This document shows, in pieces, positions 11,158 through 22,736 of a stretch of 64,000 bases of DNA. The stretch is from NCBI RefSeq assembly GCF_000305775.1, contig NC_018866.1, positions 1,891,001 through 1,955,000 on the forward strand. Direction: 5' to 3'. Both the position numbers and the translations under genes were made by a program. Numbering within the stretch: position 1 is the stretch's first letter; each line of letters begins with the position of its first letter. Source of the DNA: Dehalobacter sp. DCA. Its GTDB lineage: Bacteria > Bacillota > Desulfitobacteriia > Desulfitobacteriales > Syntrophobotulaceae. The notes below the pieces were generated by a model that was not told the origin of the DNA, made no database searches, and was given only the letters and a program-made list of their open reading frames with translations.

Positions 11158-11577
11158 TTATTTTTTCTTAGGTCTCTTGGCCCCATACTTGGAACGAGCC
11201 TGACTACGGTTTTGAACACCGGTTGTATCCAATGCCCCACGAACGATATGATAACGTACGCCCGGAAGATCCTTAACACGGCCTCCACGAACCAGAACTA
11301 CGGAGTGTTCCTGAAGGTTGTGGCCGATTCCAGGAATATACGTGGTTATTTCAATGCCATTGGTCAGGCGGACACGGGCTACCTTTCTCAGAGCAGAATT
11401 CGGTTTTTTAGGTGTTGTGGTATACACTCTCGTACATACCCCTCTCTTTTGCGGAGAACCACCCGAAGGAAAATCCTTGCGTTTCAGTGAATTATGTCCC
11501 CATTGCAGAGCAGGAGCGGTCGATTTTGCAATAACCTTTTCTCTCCCTTTGCGGATAAGCTGATGAATTGTCGGCAT
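11158..11577 (-). CDS. rpsL: 30S ribosomal protein S12
   Basis: S12 (139 residues) shapes the decoding centre. The lysine in [10 protein letters not shown] and that in [13 protein letters not shown], the positions that mutate to streptomycin resistance, are both wild type. The N-terminus [14 protein letters not shown] is typical. The gene opens the str operon proper after the L7Ae-like gene. Confidence 0.98.
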   Translation of the reverse strand: MPTIHQLIRKGREKVIAKSTAPALQWGHNSLKRKDFPSGGSPQKRGVCTRVYTTTPKKPNSALRKVARVRLTNGIEITTYIPGIGHNLQEHSVVLVRGGRVKDLPGVRYHIVRGALDTTGVQNRSQARSKYGAKRPKKK

Positions 11578-11657
11578 AACTGCACCTCCTTCCTGTAATA
11601 ATTATTCTACAAAAATCAGATGGTTTTTGGCAACCAAGAAAGCTGTTTATAGGAACC

Positions 11658-11909
11658 CTAGTCATTCAGAATGGCTGCGACTGCAGCACCCACTTTAATA
11701 CCACAGGCTTTACCCAATTCAGTCATCGTAGGAACTTCCTTGATTTCAATTTGTCTGACAGCACACATCTCCAGGATCGGGCGAAGAAGCTTTTGATCTG
11801 CATCCTTGGCAAGATAAATACTGCCGACTTCGCCTTTCTCCAGCGCCCGGCTGGTTTGTTTAAAACCAACCACAACTCTTTGCGTTTTTTTTATAGATTC
11901 ATCAAGCAT
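11658..11909 (-). CDS. rplGB: L7Ae-like ribosome-associated protein (YbxF type)
   Basis: This 83-residue protein belongs to the L7Ae/L30e/Gadd45 fold, which binds kink-turn RNA; the Bacillus homologue YbxF lies at the same place between rpoC and rpsL. The pattern of a short N-terminal helix, VVVGFKQTSRALEKGEV, and the hydrophobic C-terminal helix KACGIKVGAAVAAILND fit the family. It is the first gene after a strong promoter at 11952-11980. The precise role of the family remains unclear. Confidence 0.92.
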   Translation of the reverse strand: MLDESIKKTQRVVVGFKQTSRALEKGEVGSIYLAKDADQKLLRPILEMCAVRQIEIKEVPTMTELGKACGIKVGAAVAAILND

Positions 11910-11951
11910 TTTAAAATGCTCTCCTCCCCTATCCTAAAATCAGACTATATT

Positions 11952-11980
11952 ATTTTAGCAGTCACCTATATTCGTGTCAA
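11952..11980 (-). promoter_or_regulatory. Sigma-A-type promoter for the str operon
   Basis: On the minus strand TTGACA (11975-11980) and TAAAAT (11952-11957) are separated by exactly 17 bases, upstream of the L7Ae-like gene. This would let the L7Ae-like/rpsL/rpsG/fusA/tuf genes be transcribed apart from rpoBC. Confidence 0.8.
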
Positions 11981-12033
11981 GAATACAATTATGCTAGTAC
12001 CTTGTTAACTCTGAAATTGTAATATAATGGTGA

Positions 12034-12118
12034 GCAGATTTCTTGTAAGACAAGACGGAGGATTGAGGCATACTAGCGTATACCGATTGATGACAACGCA
12101 GTATTACAAGAAATCTGC
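12034..12118. repeat. Intergenic element bounded by 15-bp perfect inverted repeats
   Basis: GCAGATTTCTTGTAA at 12034-12048 is repeated as its exact reverse complement at 12104-12118, with 55 bases between that contain smaller symmetries (ATAC-TAGC-GTAT). It sits between rpoC and the L7Ae-like gene, codes for nothing, and has no uridine tract. It looks like a small dispersed palindromic element or a structured RNA; only one copy is in this window. Confidence 0.6.
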
Positions 12119-12153
12119 CGCCAGGATATACAAGATTTAGGGTTGACATGGTA

Positions 12154-15100
12154 CTACACTTCAGTCCTGGACTGAAGTGCCCCGCTGTCTGTGACTTTCA
12201 GGGTGCGGTATTTGGACATCCCGGTACCGGCAGGGATTAGTTTTCCGATGATGACATTCTCTTTCAGGCCAATCAACGGATCGACTTTTCCTTTAATAGC
12301 AGCTTCCGTGAGTACTCTGGTTGTCTCCTGGAAGGATGCTGCCGAGAGGAAGGAATCGGTAGCGAGAGAAGCCTTGGTAATTCCGAGCAGAACCGGACGG
12401 CATTCAGCAGGTTCTCCGCCTTCCTGCAAGACTTTCGCGTTTTCCTCCTCAAACTCGAAGATATCGATCAGTCCGCCGGGTAGAAGGCTGGTGTCTCCGG
12501 CTTCTTCTATCTTAACTTTTCTGAGCATCTGCCGGACCATCACCTCGATATGCTTGTCATTGATATCAACGCCCTGCAGACGGTATACCCGCTGCACTTC
12601 TCCGAGCAGATAGACCTGTACACCGATTATTCCCTTAATCTTCAGCGTATCATGAGGATTAATGCTGCCTTCAGTCAATTCGTCACCAGGGGAAATGACC
12701 TGGCCATTCTTGACTTTGAGGCGGGAACCAAACGGTATGGTATAGATTCCTTGTTCCCCGGTTTCGCTCGTGACTTCCACTTCTCTGCGGCCTTTGACTT
12801 CTCTGATCGTAATTGTGCCACTGATTTCGGAGATAATCGCCTGGCCTTTGGGCTTGCGTGCTTCAAACAGTTCCTCTACCCTCGGCAGACCCTGAGTAAT
12901 GTCGTCTCCGGCAACACCACCGGTGTGGAAAGTACGCATCGTAAGCTGGGTTCCAGGTTCACCGATAGATTGGGCAGCGATAATGCCGACTGCTTCACCG
13001 ATTTCAACCTGACGTCCGGTGGCAAGGTTTCTGCCGTAGCATTTCTTGCAAACGCCGTAACGGGTCTTACAGTTCAGCACGGACCTTATCTCAACTTTGT
13101 CATAAACATCAGCAATCGCTTTAGCTTGTTCTTCACTGATTTCGTAATCGGGAGAAGCCAGCAGTTCGCCTGTTTCAGGATGACGGATCTCTCTTACCAG
13201 GAAGCGTCCTACCAGACGTTCTTCCAGTTTTTCGATCATTTCACTGCCTTCCTTGATGTCTTCGACCATAATGCCTTTATCGGAGCCGCAATCATCCTCC
13301 CGGACAATGACATCCTGGGATACATCGACGAGTCTGCGGGTCAGATACCCGGAGTCGGCAGTTCTGAGTGCGGTGTCAGCCAAACCTTTACGCGCACCGT
13401 GCGAAGAGATAAAGTACTCCAACACAGTCAGGCCTTCACGGAAGTTGGCTTTAATAGGCAGTTCAATCGTTCGGCCTGACGGGTCTGCCATCAGTCCGCG
13501 CATCCCTGCCAGCTGACGCAGCTGCTGAATATTACCACGCGCTCCGGAATTGGCCATCATATAAACCGGATTAAACTTATCCAGTGATTCCATCAAAGCT
13601 TTCGTTACGGAATCATTGGCTTTAGTCCAGATTTCGATAACAAGGATCTTGCGCTCTTCATCGGTAATGAGACCGCGTCGGTACTGCTGTTCGGTCTTGG
13701 CAACAGCAATATCCGCCTCGGCCAGAATCGTTCTCTTGACTTCGGGAACCTGGATATCGTCAATACCGACCGTGACTCCGGCTCGTGTCGAAAACTTAAA
13801 GCCTAGATTTTTTATTCCGTCCAGCAATAAGGCTGTCTTCTCGTAACCGCAAAAACGGTAAGTCTTGGCAACAATTTTATCTAAAGACTTCTTAGTGACC
13901 ATTTCGTTTATATAACCGGCTTCTTCAGGAATAACGGTATTGAAAATGAGTCTTCCTGTCGTTGTCTCCAGAAGTTCTCCATCCTTGCGCACCTTGATCA
14001 AGGCTTGAAGATGGACAGCTTTGGAATTGTACGCCAGAACCGCTTCATCCAGATCCTTGAAGATCTTGCCTTCACCAAGGGCTCCAGGTCTTTCCATTGT
14101 CAGATAGTAGCAGCCCAGAACCATATCTTTGGTTGGTGAAGCTACCGGGCGTCCGTCTTTCGGGTTCAGGATATTGTGCGCGGACAGCATCAGCAGCCGA
14201 GCTTCAGACTGGGCCTCAGCGGAAAGCGGCACGTGAACCGCCATCTGGTCCCCATCGAAGTCGGCATTGTAAGCCGTACAAACGAGCGGGTGAATCTGCA
14301 GGGCCTTACCTTCGACAAGGATAGGCTCAAAAGCCTGAATTCCAAGTCTGTGCAGCGTTGGGGCACGGTTCAGAAGCACTGGATGCTCAGCAATGACTTT
14401 TTCCAGGACATCCCATACTTCCGGTCTTACCCTTTCCACCATTCGCTTGGCGCTTTTAATATTATGAGCATAACCCTCATTAACTAAGTTTTTCATCACG
14501 AAAGGTTTAAACAGCTCAATCGCCATCTCTTTCGGCAACCCGCACTGGGAAAGCTTCAGTGTCGGCCCTACAACGATAACAGAACGTCCGGAATAGTCAA
14601 CACGTTTTCCTAAAAGGTTCTGACGGAATCTTCCCTGCTTACCTTTCAGCATATCACTCAACGATTTTAGCGGCCTGTTGCCAGGTCCGGTAACCGGCCG
14701 TCCGCGACGGCCATTGTCAATCAGTGCGTCAACAGCTTCTTGAAGCATTCTTTTTTCGTTCCGGACAATAATATCCGGAGCGCCAAGGTCAAGAAGCTTT
14801 TTCAGCCTGTTATTTCTATTAATAACCCTGCGGTACAGATCATTCAGGTCGGAGGTTGCAAACCTTCCGCCATCCAGCTGAACCATCGGCCGCAGTTCTG
14901 GCGGAATAACCGGGATCGCATCAAGAACCATCCATTCCGGACTGTTTCCGGACTGTTTAAATGCTTCGACAACTTCCAGCCGTCTGATCGCCCTGATTTT
15001 TCGCTGACCGGACACTTCCTTAAGCTCGGTGCGAAGTTCTTCGTTCAGTTTATCTAGATCAATCTCGGCCAATAACGCCTTGATGGCCTCAGCACCCATC

Positions 15101-15606
15101 TCTGCCTTGAAGCCACTGCCGTATTTTTCCCTGGCCTCCCGGTATTCTGTCTCGGTAAGAAGCTGTTTTTTCATCAGGGAGGTATCCTTTGGATCAACAA
15201 CGATATACGCGACAAAATATAGAACTTTTTCCAGAGAACGCGGTGACATGTCCAGCAGAAGCCCCATTCTGCTCGGAATCCCTTTGAAGTACCAGATATG
15301 GGAAACCGGCGCAGCCAGCTCAATATGTCCCATTCTCTCGCGGCGGACTTTAGACCTCGTTACTTCAACACCGCATCGGTCACAAATAATGCCTTTATAA
15401 CGGACTCTCTTATATTTACCGCAGTGGCACTCCCAGTCACGGGTAGGGCCAAATATTTTTTCACAGAAAAGACCTTCTCTTTCGGGCTTTAAGGTGCGGT
15501 AATTAATGGTTTCAGGTTTTTTTACTTCCCCATAGGACCATTTGCGGATCATCTCCGGAGAAGCCAACCCGATACGCATCCTCTCAAAATTATTCACATC
15601 AAGCAC
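12154..15606 (-). CDS. rpoC: DNA-directed RNA polymerase subunit beta'
   Basis: The 1150-residue beta' subunit forms the active-site clamp of RNA polymerase. The N-terminal zinc site (CHCGKY and CDRCGVEV), the catalytic [12 protein letters not shown] loop that binds magnesium and the second zinc site ([11 protein letters not shown]) are all present. It lies 49 bases after rpoB. Its last codons and stop form a 9-bp hairpin (12157-12177) of unknown significance. Confidence 0.98.
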   Translation of the reverse strand: MLDVNNFERMRIGLASPEMIRKWSYGEVKKPETINYRTLKPEREGLFCEKIFGPTRDWECHCGKYKRVRYKGIICDRCGVEVTRSKVRRERMGHIELAAPVSHIWYFKGIPSRMGLLLDMSPRSLEKVLYFVAYIVVDPKDTSLMKKQLLTETEYREAREKYGSGFKAEMGAEAIKALLAEIDLDKLNEELRTELKEVSGQRKIRAIRRLEVVEAFKQSGNSPEWMVLDAIPVIPPELRPMVQLDGGRFATSDLNDLYRRVINRNNRLKKLLDLGAPDIIVRNEKRMLQEAVDALIDNGRRGRPVTGPGNRPLKSLSDMLKGKQGRFRQNLLGKRVDYSGRSVIVVGPTLKLSQCGLPKEMAIELFKPFVMKNLVNEGYAHNIKSAKRMVERVRPEVWDVLEKVIAEHPVLLNRAPTLHRLGIQAFEPILVEGKALQIHPLVCTAYNADFDGDQMAVHVPLSAEAQSEARLLMLSAHNILNPKDGRPVASPTKDMVLGCYYLTMERPGALGEGKIFKDLDEAVLAYNSKAVHLQALIKVRKDGELLETTTGRLIFNTVIPEEAGYINEMVTKKSLDKIVAKTYRFCGYEKTALLLDGIKNLGFKFSTRAGVTVGIDDIQVPEVKRTILAEADIAVAKTEQQYRRGLITDEERKILVIEIWTKANDSVTKALMESLDKFNPVYMMANSGARGNIQQLRQLAGMRGLMADPSGRTIELPIKANFREGLTVLEYFISSHGARKGLADTALRTADSGYLTRRLVDVSQDVIVREDDCGSDKGIMVEDIKEGSEMIEKLEERLVGRFLVREIRHPETGELLASPDYEISEEQAKAIADVYDKVEIRSVLNCKTRYGVCKKCYGRNLATGRQVEIGEAVGIIAAQSIGEPGTQLTMRTFHTGGVAGDDITQGLPRVEELFEARKPKGQAIISEISGTITIREVKGRREVEVTSETGEQGIYTIPFGSRLKVKNGQVISPGDELTEGSINPHDTLKIKGIIGVQVYLLGEVQRVYRLQGVDINDKHIEVMVRQMLRKVKIEEAGDTSLLPGGLIDIFEFEEENAKVLQEGGEPAECRPVLLGITKASLATDSFLSAASFQETTRVLTEAAIKGKVDPLIGLKENVIIGKLIPAGTGMSKYRTLKVTDSGALQSRTEV

Positions 15607-15655
15607 GGTATTCTCTCCTTTCGCCCATCAAGCTTTCTCGATCTAAACGGACACT

Positions 15656-18600
15656 TTACTTGTAATCTGGATCAAAATCGTCATCCATGTTGTCGCTGAA
15701 ATCATTGTCCAGATCATTAACAAGATCATTACCAAGGTCAGACTCGGGAACACTCAGGACAGGGAAATCTTCAGTTTTGTCATTCAAATCGCCATCCAAA
15801 TCTTCATCAAGAGTCTCATCTTCATTATCATAGCCAATGCCGCTTTCGTCATTGGCATCAATCACGGAATACTGATCATCCATTCCCAGTTCATGGGCAA
15901 CTTCTGTGACATCATCATCCAGATCCTTAATTTCAATTTCCTGATCTTCTTCCGAAAGTACGGAAACATCAAGTCCAAGGCTCTGCAATTCCTTGATGAG
16001 TACCTTAAACGATTCTGGCACGCCCGGCTCAGGAATATTCTCACCTTTGACAATTGCTTCATAGGTCTTGACCCTACCTACCACATCATCGGATTTAACG
16101 GTAAGTATCTCCTGCAGCGTAAACGATGCACCATAAGCTTCAAGTGCCCAAACTTCCATCTCTCCGAAGCGTTGACCGCCGAACTGCGCTTTACCGCCGA
16201 GCGGCTGCTGGGTGACCAGCGAGTACGGACCTGTAGAACGGGCATGGATCTTGTCATCAACAAGATGGTGAAGTTTCAGCATATACATGTAGCCAACAGT
16301 AACTTCATTATCAAAAGGCTCACCGGTACGGCCGTCATAAAGAACGGATTTTCCATGTCCGGGAAGTCCGGCCTTTCTCAAGGTATCAAAGACATCATCT
16401 TCTCTGGCTCCGTCAAAAACCGGTGTGGCAATATACATGCCCAGTGCTTTCGCCGCCCAACCAAGATGGGTCTCCAGAACCTGTCCGATATTCATACGAG
16501 ATGGAACACCGAGCGGATTCAGAACGATTTCAATCGGCGTGCCGTCCGGCATGAAAGGCATATCCTCCTGGCGCATAATTCTGGAAATAACCCCTTTGTT
16601 TCCGTGTCTTCCAGCCATTTTATCGCCGACGGATATCTTACGTTTCTGGGCAATATAGACTCTTACGAGTTGGTTGACCCCAGGGGCCAGTTCATCGCCG
16701 TTCTCGCGCTTAAATACTTTAACATCAACAACTTTTCCGGCCTCGCCATGCGGAACACGTAAAGAAGTATCCCTGACTTCTCTGGCTTTCTCACCAAAGA
16801 TTGCTCTTAGCAGGCGTTCTTCAGCCGTAAGCTCTGTTTCCCCTTTCGGAGTAACCTTGCCCACTAAGATATCTCCAGGGCGCACTTCGGCACCGATCCG
16901 GATAATACCACGTTCGTCAAGATCTTTCAAAACATCTTCTCCGACGTTTGGAATATCTCTGGTAATCTCTTCAGGCCCAAGTTTGGTATCCCGGGCATCT
17001 GCTTCGTATTCCTCAATATGAATGGACGTAAAATAATCTTCTTTCACCAGCTTCTCGCTGATCAGAATAGCATCCTCATAGTTGTATCCTTCCCAGGGCA
17101 TAAACGCTACCAGAACGTTTCGCCCGAGGGCAAGTTCTCCGTTATCTGTTGACGGGCCGTCGGCAATTACCTGACCAGCATCGATTCTCTGGCCTTTGAC
17201 AACAATCGGTTTCTGATTGATACAGGTTCCCTGGTTGCTGCGCGTGTATTTCAAAAGTCTATTCCGGGTTGTTGTACCGTCATTGTTTTGAATGATGATC
17301 TCATCGGAAGTAACCCGTAAAGCAGTTCCTTCTTTTGGAGAAACCAGACAAACACCGGAATCAACAGCAGCCTTATACTCCATGCCGGTGCCAATATACG
17401 GTGCATCTGTTCTGAGTAGAGGCACAGCCTGACGCTGCATGTTGGAACCCATCAGAGCACGGTTAGCATCGTCATGCTCGAGGAATGGAATCAAGGCGGT
17501 CGCAATCGATACCATCTGCTTCGGCGAAACGTCCATATACTGAATGTTTACCGGCGGAACCAGGACGAAATCTTCACCGTGGCGCGCTTCGATCTTTTCG
17601 CTTAAAAACTCCCCATTTTCACCAACAGCGGCATTGGCCTGGGCAATAATATATTTTTCCTCTTCATCAGCTGTTAAGTAATGGATCTCATCCGTCACTT
17701 TGCCATTTTCTACTTTGCGGTAAGGTGCCTCAATAAAGCCATACTCATTAATGCGTCCATATGTGCTGAGTGAACCAATCAAACCAATGTTCGGACCCTC
17801 AGGCGTTTCAATCGGGCACATCCGGCCATAGTGGGAATGATGCACGTCACGCACTTCAAATCCGGCTCTCTCTCTGCTTAAACCACCAGGTCCCAGCGCG
17901 CTGAGACGGCGTTTATGCGTAAGCTCGGCCAGCGGATTGGTCTGGTCCATAAACTGTGATAACTGGCTGCTTCCAAAAAACTCTTTAATTGCGGCCACGA
18001 CTGGACGTATATTGATCAGCACCTGAGGTGTAATCCCCTCAATGTCCTGAATCGTCATTCTCTCTCTCACCACTCTCTCCATACGGGAGAGACCGATTCT
18101 GAACTGATTCTGAAGAAGCTCGCCAACCGAACGCAAACGTCTGTTGCCAAGGTGATCAATATCATCAATATGTCCTTCACCATTAATTATTTTAAGCATC
18201 CGAGAAATCGATGCGATGATGTCCTCGGATGTTAAATGCCGTATGTTCTTGGGAATATCCAGACCCAGTTTGTTGTTCAGCTTATAACGGCCTACTTTTG
18301 CCAGATCATATCTTCTGGGATCAAAGAACAAGGATTCCAGAAGACTGCGGGCACTCTCCACCGTAGGCGGTTCTCCAGGACGAAGACGTTTATAAATCTC
18401 AACCAGCGCTTCTTCCGTTGATTCCGTATTGTCTCTTTCCAGCGTAATTTTAACGTTCTCATTGTCATCGAACGCTTCGAGGATCCGGCCATTGGTTGAA
18501 TAGCCAAGGGCTCTGACCAGTACAGTAGCCGGTAGTTTACGGGTTCTGTCAACCCGGACAAAAATATTATCATTAATATCTGTCTCAAATTCCAGCCAGG

Positions 18601-19096
18601 CACCACGGTTCGGAATAATTGTTGCGCCGTAAAGCTTTTTACCGCTGGTGTCGATTGTTTCAGAATAATAAACGCCGGGCGATCTTACCAACTGACTGAC
18701 AATAACACGTTCCGCACCATTAATAATGAAGGTGCCTTTATCGGTCATCAGGGGAAAGTCCCCCATGAACACTTCCTGCTCCTTAACCTCTCCTGTTTCC
18801 TTATTAATAAGGCGTACTTTGACTCTGAGAGGCGCTGCAAACGTAACGTCACGTTCTTTGCATTCCTCGACCTCATATTTTGGATCGCCGAGGCTGTAGT
18901 CTATGAATTCCAAAACCAGATTTCCGGTAAAATCCTGAATCGGGGAAATGTCGCGAAACATTTCGCGAAGCCCTTCCTTCAGAAACCACTCGTAGGAATT
19001 CTGTTGAATTTCGATTAAGTTGGGCATATCCAGAACTTCCCGAAGCCTCGCATAACTTGCCCGTTCTCTTGTTCCAACTTTGATAGGATTCACCAT
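15656..19096 (-). CDS. rpoB: DNA-directed RNA polymerase subunit beta with acidic tail
   Basis: The 1146-residue beta subunit carries the rifampicin-binding region with wild-type residues ([20 protein letters not shown]). The C-terminal [15 protein letters not shown] segment is conserved. After it comes a tail of about 67 residues that is extremely rich in Asp, Asn and Glu (for example [17 protein letters not shown]), not part of the conserved core. The gene has its own promoter at 19383-19411 and a long leader. Confidence 0.98.
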   Translation of the reverse strand: MVNPIKVGTRERASYARLREVLDMPNLIEIQQNSYEWFLKEGLREMFRDISPIQDFTGNLVLEFIDYSLGDPKYEVEECKERDVTFAAPLRVKVRLINKETGEVKEQEVFMGDFPLMTDKGTFIINGAERVIVSQLVRSPGVYYSETIDTSGKKLYGATIIPNRGAWLEFETDINDNIFVRVDRTRKLPATVLVRALGYSTNGRILEAFDDNENVKITLERDNTESTEEALVEIYKRLRPGEPPTVESARSLLESLFFDPRRYDLAKVGRYKLNNKLGLDIPKNIRHLTSEDIIASISRMLKIINGEGHIDDIDHLGNRRLRSVGELLQNQFRIGLSRMERVVRERMTIQDIEGITPQVLINIRPVVAAIKEFFGSSQLSQFMDQTNPLAELTHKRRLSALGPGGLSRERAGFEVRDVHHSHYGRMCPIETPEGPNIGLIGSLSTYGRINEYGFIEAPYRKVENGKVTDEIHYLTADEEEKYIIAQANAAVGENGEFLSEKIEARHGEDFVLVPPVNIQYMDVSPKQMVSIATALIPFLEHDDANRALMGSNMQRQAVPLLRTDAPYIGTGMEYKAAVDSGVCLVSPKEGTALRVTSDEIIIQNNDGTTTRNRLLKYTRSNQGTCINQKPIVVKGQRIDAGQVIADGPSTDNGELALGRNVLVAFMPWEGYNYEDAILISEKLVKEDYFTSIHIEEYEADARDTKLGPEEITRDIPNVGEDVLKDLDERGIIRIGAEVRPGDILVGKVTPKGETELTAEERLLRAIFGEKAREVRDTSLRVPHGEAGKVVDVKVFKRENGDELAPGVNQLVRVYIAQKRKISVGDKMAGRHGNKGVISRIMRQEDMPFMPDGTPIEIVLNPLGVPSRMNIGQVLETHLGWAAKALGMYIATPVFDGAREDDVFDTLRKAGLPGHGKSVLYDGRTGEPFDNEVTVGYMYMLKLHHLVDDKIHARSTGPYSLVTQQPLGGKAQFGGQRFGEMEVWALEAYGASFTLQEILTVKSDDVVGRVKTYEAIVKGENIPEPGVPESFKVLIKELQSLGLDVSVLSEEDQEIEIKDLDDDVTEVAHELGMDDQYSVIDANDESGIGYDNEDETLDEDLDGDLNDKTEDFPVLSVPESDLGNDLVNDLDNDFSDNMDDDFDPDYK

Positions 19097-19593
19097 GCCG
19101 TTTCACCCTTCCAGTGTTTTTTCCTGATCGTTCCAACAGAAAACTAGATAATCAAGAAATAATTATAATTGTTTGCGAATACCTTAATACAAATATCCAT
19201 TACTATCCAAACACCAAAAAGCAAAGAGCAGATAGGCATAAACAACCAAAAGCAAGGCTTTTTGGGAAAAAACCTCGCTTCAATGTTTATGGAGCTGCCT
19301 CACATGAGATGCAATACATCCACACTATTATCTCCCAACTTTATTGGTTTGTCTTAGCTTAAGATCACAGTGACAGTTATTAATCCTAACAAGTATACCG
19401 ATATTTGTCAAGTATATTTTATTTACTAATCATCATCCCTGTAACATTTTTCTGACATTAAAGGTTAAATATCTATTATTATATATTAAATTCCAAAAAG
19501 TTAAAGGCATTTAGATATTTTTTGCCTGTTTCTACTCAATATTCCATTAGCCTGGTTCAGAACACATTTGACATCCATGAGCACCCGGCATCA
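19097..19593 (-). other. rpoB leader and non-coding spacer
   Basis: No gene is seen here. From the promoter at 19383-19411 the rpoB mRNA would have a leader of roughly 280 bases. Within it, 19250-19280 can form an 8-bp stem (AAGCGAGG / CCTTGCTT, one G-T pair) followed by a T-rich run, a possible attenuator. The rest is AT-rich with nothing else recognisable. Confidence 0.45.
19383..19411 (-). promoter_or_regulatory. Sigma-A-type promoter for rpoBC
   Basis: On the minus strand TTGACA (19406-19411) and TAGGAT (19383-19388) are spaced by 17 bases. It lies downstream of the rplL terminator, so rpoBC can be transcribed independently of the rplKAJL genes. Confidence 0.75.
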
Positions 19594-19630
19594 AATAAAA
19601 ACTGAACCGGCTTAAGCATGGCCGGTTCAG
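19594..19630 (-). terminator. Intrinsic terminator after rplL
   Basis: On the minus strand CTGAACCGGC, a 9-base loop and GCCGGTTCAG form a 10-bp GC-rich stem followed by TTTTTATTT. It lies 25 bases after the rplL stop and separates rplL from rpoB. Confidence 0.93.
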
Positions 19631-19654
19631 TCTGCGGTACATTTTTCGTTTAGA

Positions 19655-20032
19655 TTATTTTACGTCTACGCCGGCACCAGCTTCAACAAGTTTAGCTTTG
19701 ATGGCTTCAGCTTCTTCTTTGGTAATTTTTTCTTTGACAGATTTCGGTGCGCCGTCAACAAGATCTTTAGCTTCTTTTAAGCCCAGGCCAGTGATTTCAC
19801 GGACAACTTTGATGACGTTGATCTTTGCAGCACCAGCGCTGGTCAGGATAACATCAAATTCTGTTTGCTCTTCAGCAACAGGAGCAGCAGCGCCAGCTGC
19901 CGGGGCAGCCATAACAGCTGCGGGAGCAGCAGCGCTTACACCAAACTCTTCTTCGAAAGCTTTAACGAGCTCAGCAAGCTCAAGAACGGTCATACCTTTT
20001 ACGGCTTCTAAAATTTCAGCAGTTTTGGACAT
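19655..20032 (-). CDS. rplL: 50S ribosomal protein L7/L12
   Basis: L7/L12 (125 residues) forms the flexible stalk that recruits GTPase factors. The N-terminal dimerisation helix, an alanine-rich hinge ([17 protein letters not shown]) and the C-terminal domain ([20 protein letters not shown]) are in order. The start at 20030-20032 has an AAGGAGG site. It is the last gene before the terminator. Confidence 0.98.
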   Translation of the reverse strand: MSKTAEILEAVKGMTVLELAELVKAFEEEFGVSAAAPAAVMAAPAAGAAAPVAEEQTEFDVILTSAGAAKINVIKVVREITGLGLKEAKDLVDGAPKSVKEKITKEEAEAIKAKLVEAGAGVDVK

Positions 20033-20193
20033 TAGAATATCCTCCTTAAAATAATTCACATATTTTTCATTTTTGTTTTGACCATCATTAGATCTGTTAA
20101 CATCCGGCACCGTCCAAACCTTCGTGTCAGATGTTGGATAGTCCCAGAGTCTGCGCATGCATCGGGCCTCGGGCATCGAATCCCGTGCCTCGA

Positions 20194-20718
20194 CTATGCC
20201 TGGGCTTCTTTAAGTTTACGAACTTCTTCCAAAGCATAACCAAATTTGCGGATAGGCCCTTGCAGAACATTGACCATTCCTTGAAGCGGGCCTTGCATTC
20301 CAGCAAGTACCTGGGAAAGAAGAACTTCTCTGGACGGAAGATTTGCGAGATCTTTTACTTTTTCAGCGTTAATGACCTTGCCGTCAAGAACCCCGGCCTT
20401 AATGGTCAGGCTCTTGTTTTTCTTGCTGAATTCACTGAGAATCTTCGCAGGAGCAACAGGATCTGTAGAAAAGGCTAAAGCAGTAGGACCTTCCAGAAAT
20501 TCATCCAAACCGGTAATCCCGATTTCATCTGCAGCCCGGCGAACCATTGTATTTTTCAATACGCGGTATTCAATACCAGCCTGGCGCAGTTCCACTCTCA
20601 AATTGGTCACCTGCGATACCGTCAGACCTCTGTAGTCTGCCAGAATCACTCCGTTTGCACCTTCAAACTTCTGTTTGATATCTTCAACAACTTTTTGCTT
20701 CTCTTCAAAATTTGGCAT
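20194..20718 (-). CDS. rplJ: 50S ribosomal protein L10
   Basis: L10 (174 residues) anchors the L7/L12 stalk to 23S rRNA and represses its own operon by binding the leader mRNA. The start at 20716-20718 has an AAGGAGGTG site; an upstream in-frame extension into the leader is not real. The segments [19 protein letters not shown] and [12 protein letters not shown] are typical. Confidence 0.97.
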   Translation of the reverse strand: MPNFEEKQKVVEDIKQKFEGANGVILADYRGLTVSQVTNLRVELRQAGIEYRVLKNTMVRRAADEIGITGLDEFLEGPTALAFSTDPVAPAKILSEFSKKNKSLTIKAGVLDGKVINAEKVKDLANLPSREVLLSQVLAGMQGPLQGMVNVLQGPIRKFGYALEEVRKLKEAQA

Positions 20719-20724
20719 ACACAC

Positions 20725-20910
20725 ACCTCCTTCCGAACGCACACTGTCGTATGCGTTTCGTTGCCATCCATGGCTGTCAATAAACAAGCCTCTGCTGGGC
20801 GCAGAGGCAAGATTATTAATGTCTTTCATGTCTTCAAAAGACGATCTTGTCTCCACCTCGGCAGGATATTAAGCTTAATAAAGCGCCTGCTTTCTACAGC
20901 GGAAAATGTT
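20725..20910 (-). ncRNA. Ribosomal protein L10 leader RNA
   Basis: The 240-base rplA-rplJ gap carries the conserved L10-leader pattern on the minus strand: CCGCTGTAGAAAGCAGG, then TTAATATCCTGCCGAGGTG, closely matching the Bacillus element. Further on, GCCTCTGC-GCCCA-GCAGAGGC (20788-20808) followed by TTGTTTATT is a likely attenuating terminator. In the family, L10(L12)4 binding switches the structure to shut down rplJL expression. Confidence 0.85.
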
Positions 20911-20957
20911 ATAATTTTTTTCAGTCAAGTCGGTATATCTCAGCCCTTAAAAAGTCT

Positions 20958-21650
20958 TTAGACAATTTTCAAAGGATTGATTTTCACTCCTGGTCCCATG
21001 GTGGAAGATACCGTTACGCTACGGACATACTGTCCTTTGGCAGCTGCAGGTTTTGCTTTTGTGACAACTTCGGCAATGGTCTTGTAGTTGTCCATCAGCT
21101 TATCCTGATCAAAAGAAACCTTGCCGATCGGTACATGGATAATACCGGCTTTATCAGCCCTGTATTCCACTTTACCGGCTTTAATTTCTTTAACTGCTCT
21201 TTCGACATCAAACGATACAGTTCCGGTCTTCGGGTTCGGCATGAGGCCCTTAGGTCCCAAAAGCTTACCCAGCTTACCGACAGTACCCATCATATCCGGT
21301 GTCGCTACAGCAACGTCAAAACCAAACCAGCCCTGTTGGATTTTCTCAACCATTTCTTCAGCTCCGACAAAATCAGCGCCGGCAGCTTCGGCTTCTTTGG
21401 CTTTGTCTCCCTTGGCAAAAACAAGTACACTTAAAGTTTTGCCTGTTCCATGTGGAAGAACAACCGCTCCGCGGATCTGCTGATCAGCATGGCGGGTATC
21501 GATTCCTAATTTGAAAGCAACTTCAACTGTCTCATCAAATTTTGCTTTGGCATTGGTTTTTACAACACCAATTGCTTCGGCCGGCTCAAACACAGCCTGA
21601 TTATCAAATGCTTTTAAAGCATCAAGGTATTTCTTACCTCTTTTTGGCAT
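20958..21650 (-). CDS. rplA: 50S ribosomal protein L1
   Basis: L1 (230 residues) forms the mobile L1 stalk that moves deacylated tRNA out of the E site. The segments [31 protein letters not shown] and the C-terminal [14 protein letters not shown] are diagnostic. It follows rplK by 57 bases. Confidence 0.98.
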   Translation of the reverse strand: MPKRGKKYLDALKAFDNQAVFEPAEAIGVVKTNAKAKFDETVEVAFKLGIDTRHADQQIRGAVVLPHGTGKTLSVLVFAKGDKAKEAEAAGADFVGAEEMVEKIQQGWFGFDVAVATPDMMGTVGKLGKLLGPKGLMPNPKTGTVSFDVERAVKEIKAGKVEYRADKAGIIHVPIGKVSFDQDKLMDNYKTIAEVVTKAKPAAAKGQYVRSVTVSSTMGPGVKINPLKIV

Positions 21651-21707
21651 CTTTCTTTAACCTCCTTGTGGTCTTCGGGCCAAACCCTCCCACATTGTTC
21701 AACGGAA

Positions 21708-22130
21708 TCAAACAATATCGATCCCCATACTGCGTGCAGTACCTTCGACCATACGCATTGCAGCTTCAATGCTTGCTGCATTTAAGTCTTTCATCTTTTG
21801 TTCAGCAATTTCCCTAACCTGATCTTTGGTCACTTTTGCAACCTTTTGCTTGTTCGGAACAGCGGAACCAGACGGAATGTTGGCTGCCTTCTTAAGCAAT
21901 ACGGATGCCGGCGGAGTCTTCAGAACAAAAGTAAAGGAACGGTCTTCATAAATCGTAATCTCTGCAGGAATGATCAGTCCAGCCTGATCCTTTGTTCTTT
22001 CATTGTATTCTTTACAGAAGCCCATGATATTAACACCGTGCTGACCCAAAGCAGGACCAACCGGAGGTGCCGGATTTGCCTTACCTGCGGTGATTGCCAA
22101 TTTTACCAGCCCAATAACTTTCTTTGCCAT
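21708..22130 (-). CDS. rplK: 50S ribosomal protein L11
   Basis: L11 (140 residues) forms the GTPase-associated centre and is needed for RelA activation; thiostrepton binds here. The N-terminal [23 protein letters not shown] segment with conserved prolines is intact, as is the C-terminal RNA-binding domain. It follows nusG by 30 bases. Confidence 0.98.
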   Translation of the reverse strand: MAKKVIGLVKLAITAGKANPAPPVGPALGQHGVNIMGFCKEYNERTKDQAGLIIPAEITIYEDRSFTFVLKTPPASVLLKKAANIPSGSAVPNKQKVAKVTKDQVREIAEQKMKDLNAASIEAAMRMVEGTARSMGIDIV

Positions 22131-22160
22131 AATTACACCTCCTTGCTGTGGAATATCTAT

Positions 22161-22688
22161 TTAGTCAAGCTTTTCCACTTGCCCAAACTCGAGTTCGACC
22201 GGCGTCTCTCTCCCAAACATGGAAACCGAGACCCTGACTTTTTGCTTTTCTTCGAGGACTTCTTTCACAACACCAATAAAGTCTTTGAACGGACCGGAAA
22301 TGACCCGGACAGACTGCCCGACAACAACGTCAATCTTGGTGCGGATTTTCTCGAGTCCCATTTGGCGTAAAATAACAGCGACCTCTTGATCCAGAAGCGG
22401 AATCGGTTTGCTGCCACTTCCTACAAACCCGGTCACCCCAGGTGTATTGCGGACCACATACCAAGAGTCGTCAGTCATGTCCATCTCCACTAGAACGTAA
22501 CCTGGAAACACCTTGCGTTTGGAGATTTTTTTCTTGCCGTTTTTTATTTCGATCTCGTCTTCCATAGGAACTAAAACGCGAAAAATTTTATCCTCCATAT
22601 TCATGGATTCCACGCGTTTTTCCAGATTTGTTTTCACCTTGTTCTCATATCCGGAATAAGTGTGAATAACATACCAGTTCTTCGTCAT
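22161..22688 (-). CDS. nusG: Transcription elongation/antitermination factor NusG
   Basis: NusG (175 residues) binds RNA polymerase and links it to Rho or the ribosome. The NGN domain starts MTKNWYVIHTYSGYENKV and contains VFPGYVLVEM; the C-terminal KOW domain contains GPFKDFIGVV. The start at 22686-22688 has an AGGAGG site; a longer reading from 22721 lacks one. Confidence 0.97.
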   Translation of the reverse strand: MTKNWYVIHTYSGYENKVKTNLEKRVESMNMEDKIFRVLVPMEDEIEIKNGKKKISKRKVFPGYVLVEMDMTDDSWYVVRNTPGVTGFVGSGSKPIPLLDQEVAVILRQMGLEKIRTKIDVVVGQSVRVISGPFKDFIGVVKEVLEEKQKVRVSVSMFGRETPVELEFGQVEKLD

Positions 22689-22736
22689 TAACCGAAAGCC
22701 TCCTAAGAAAGATTCATCCAATTGTTAAATGAATTG

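Noticed and set aside
12550..13479. Long plus-strand open frame opposite rpoC
   Set aside because: It is a mirror of the strongly conserved rpoC coding strand, has no ribosome binding site and resembles no family.
15893..16762. Long plus-strand open frame opposite rpoB
   Set aside because: Antisense shadow of rpoB; no start signal or family resemblance.
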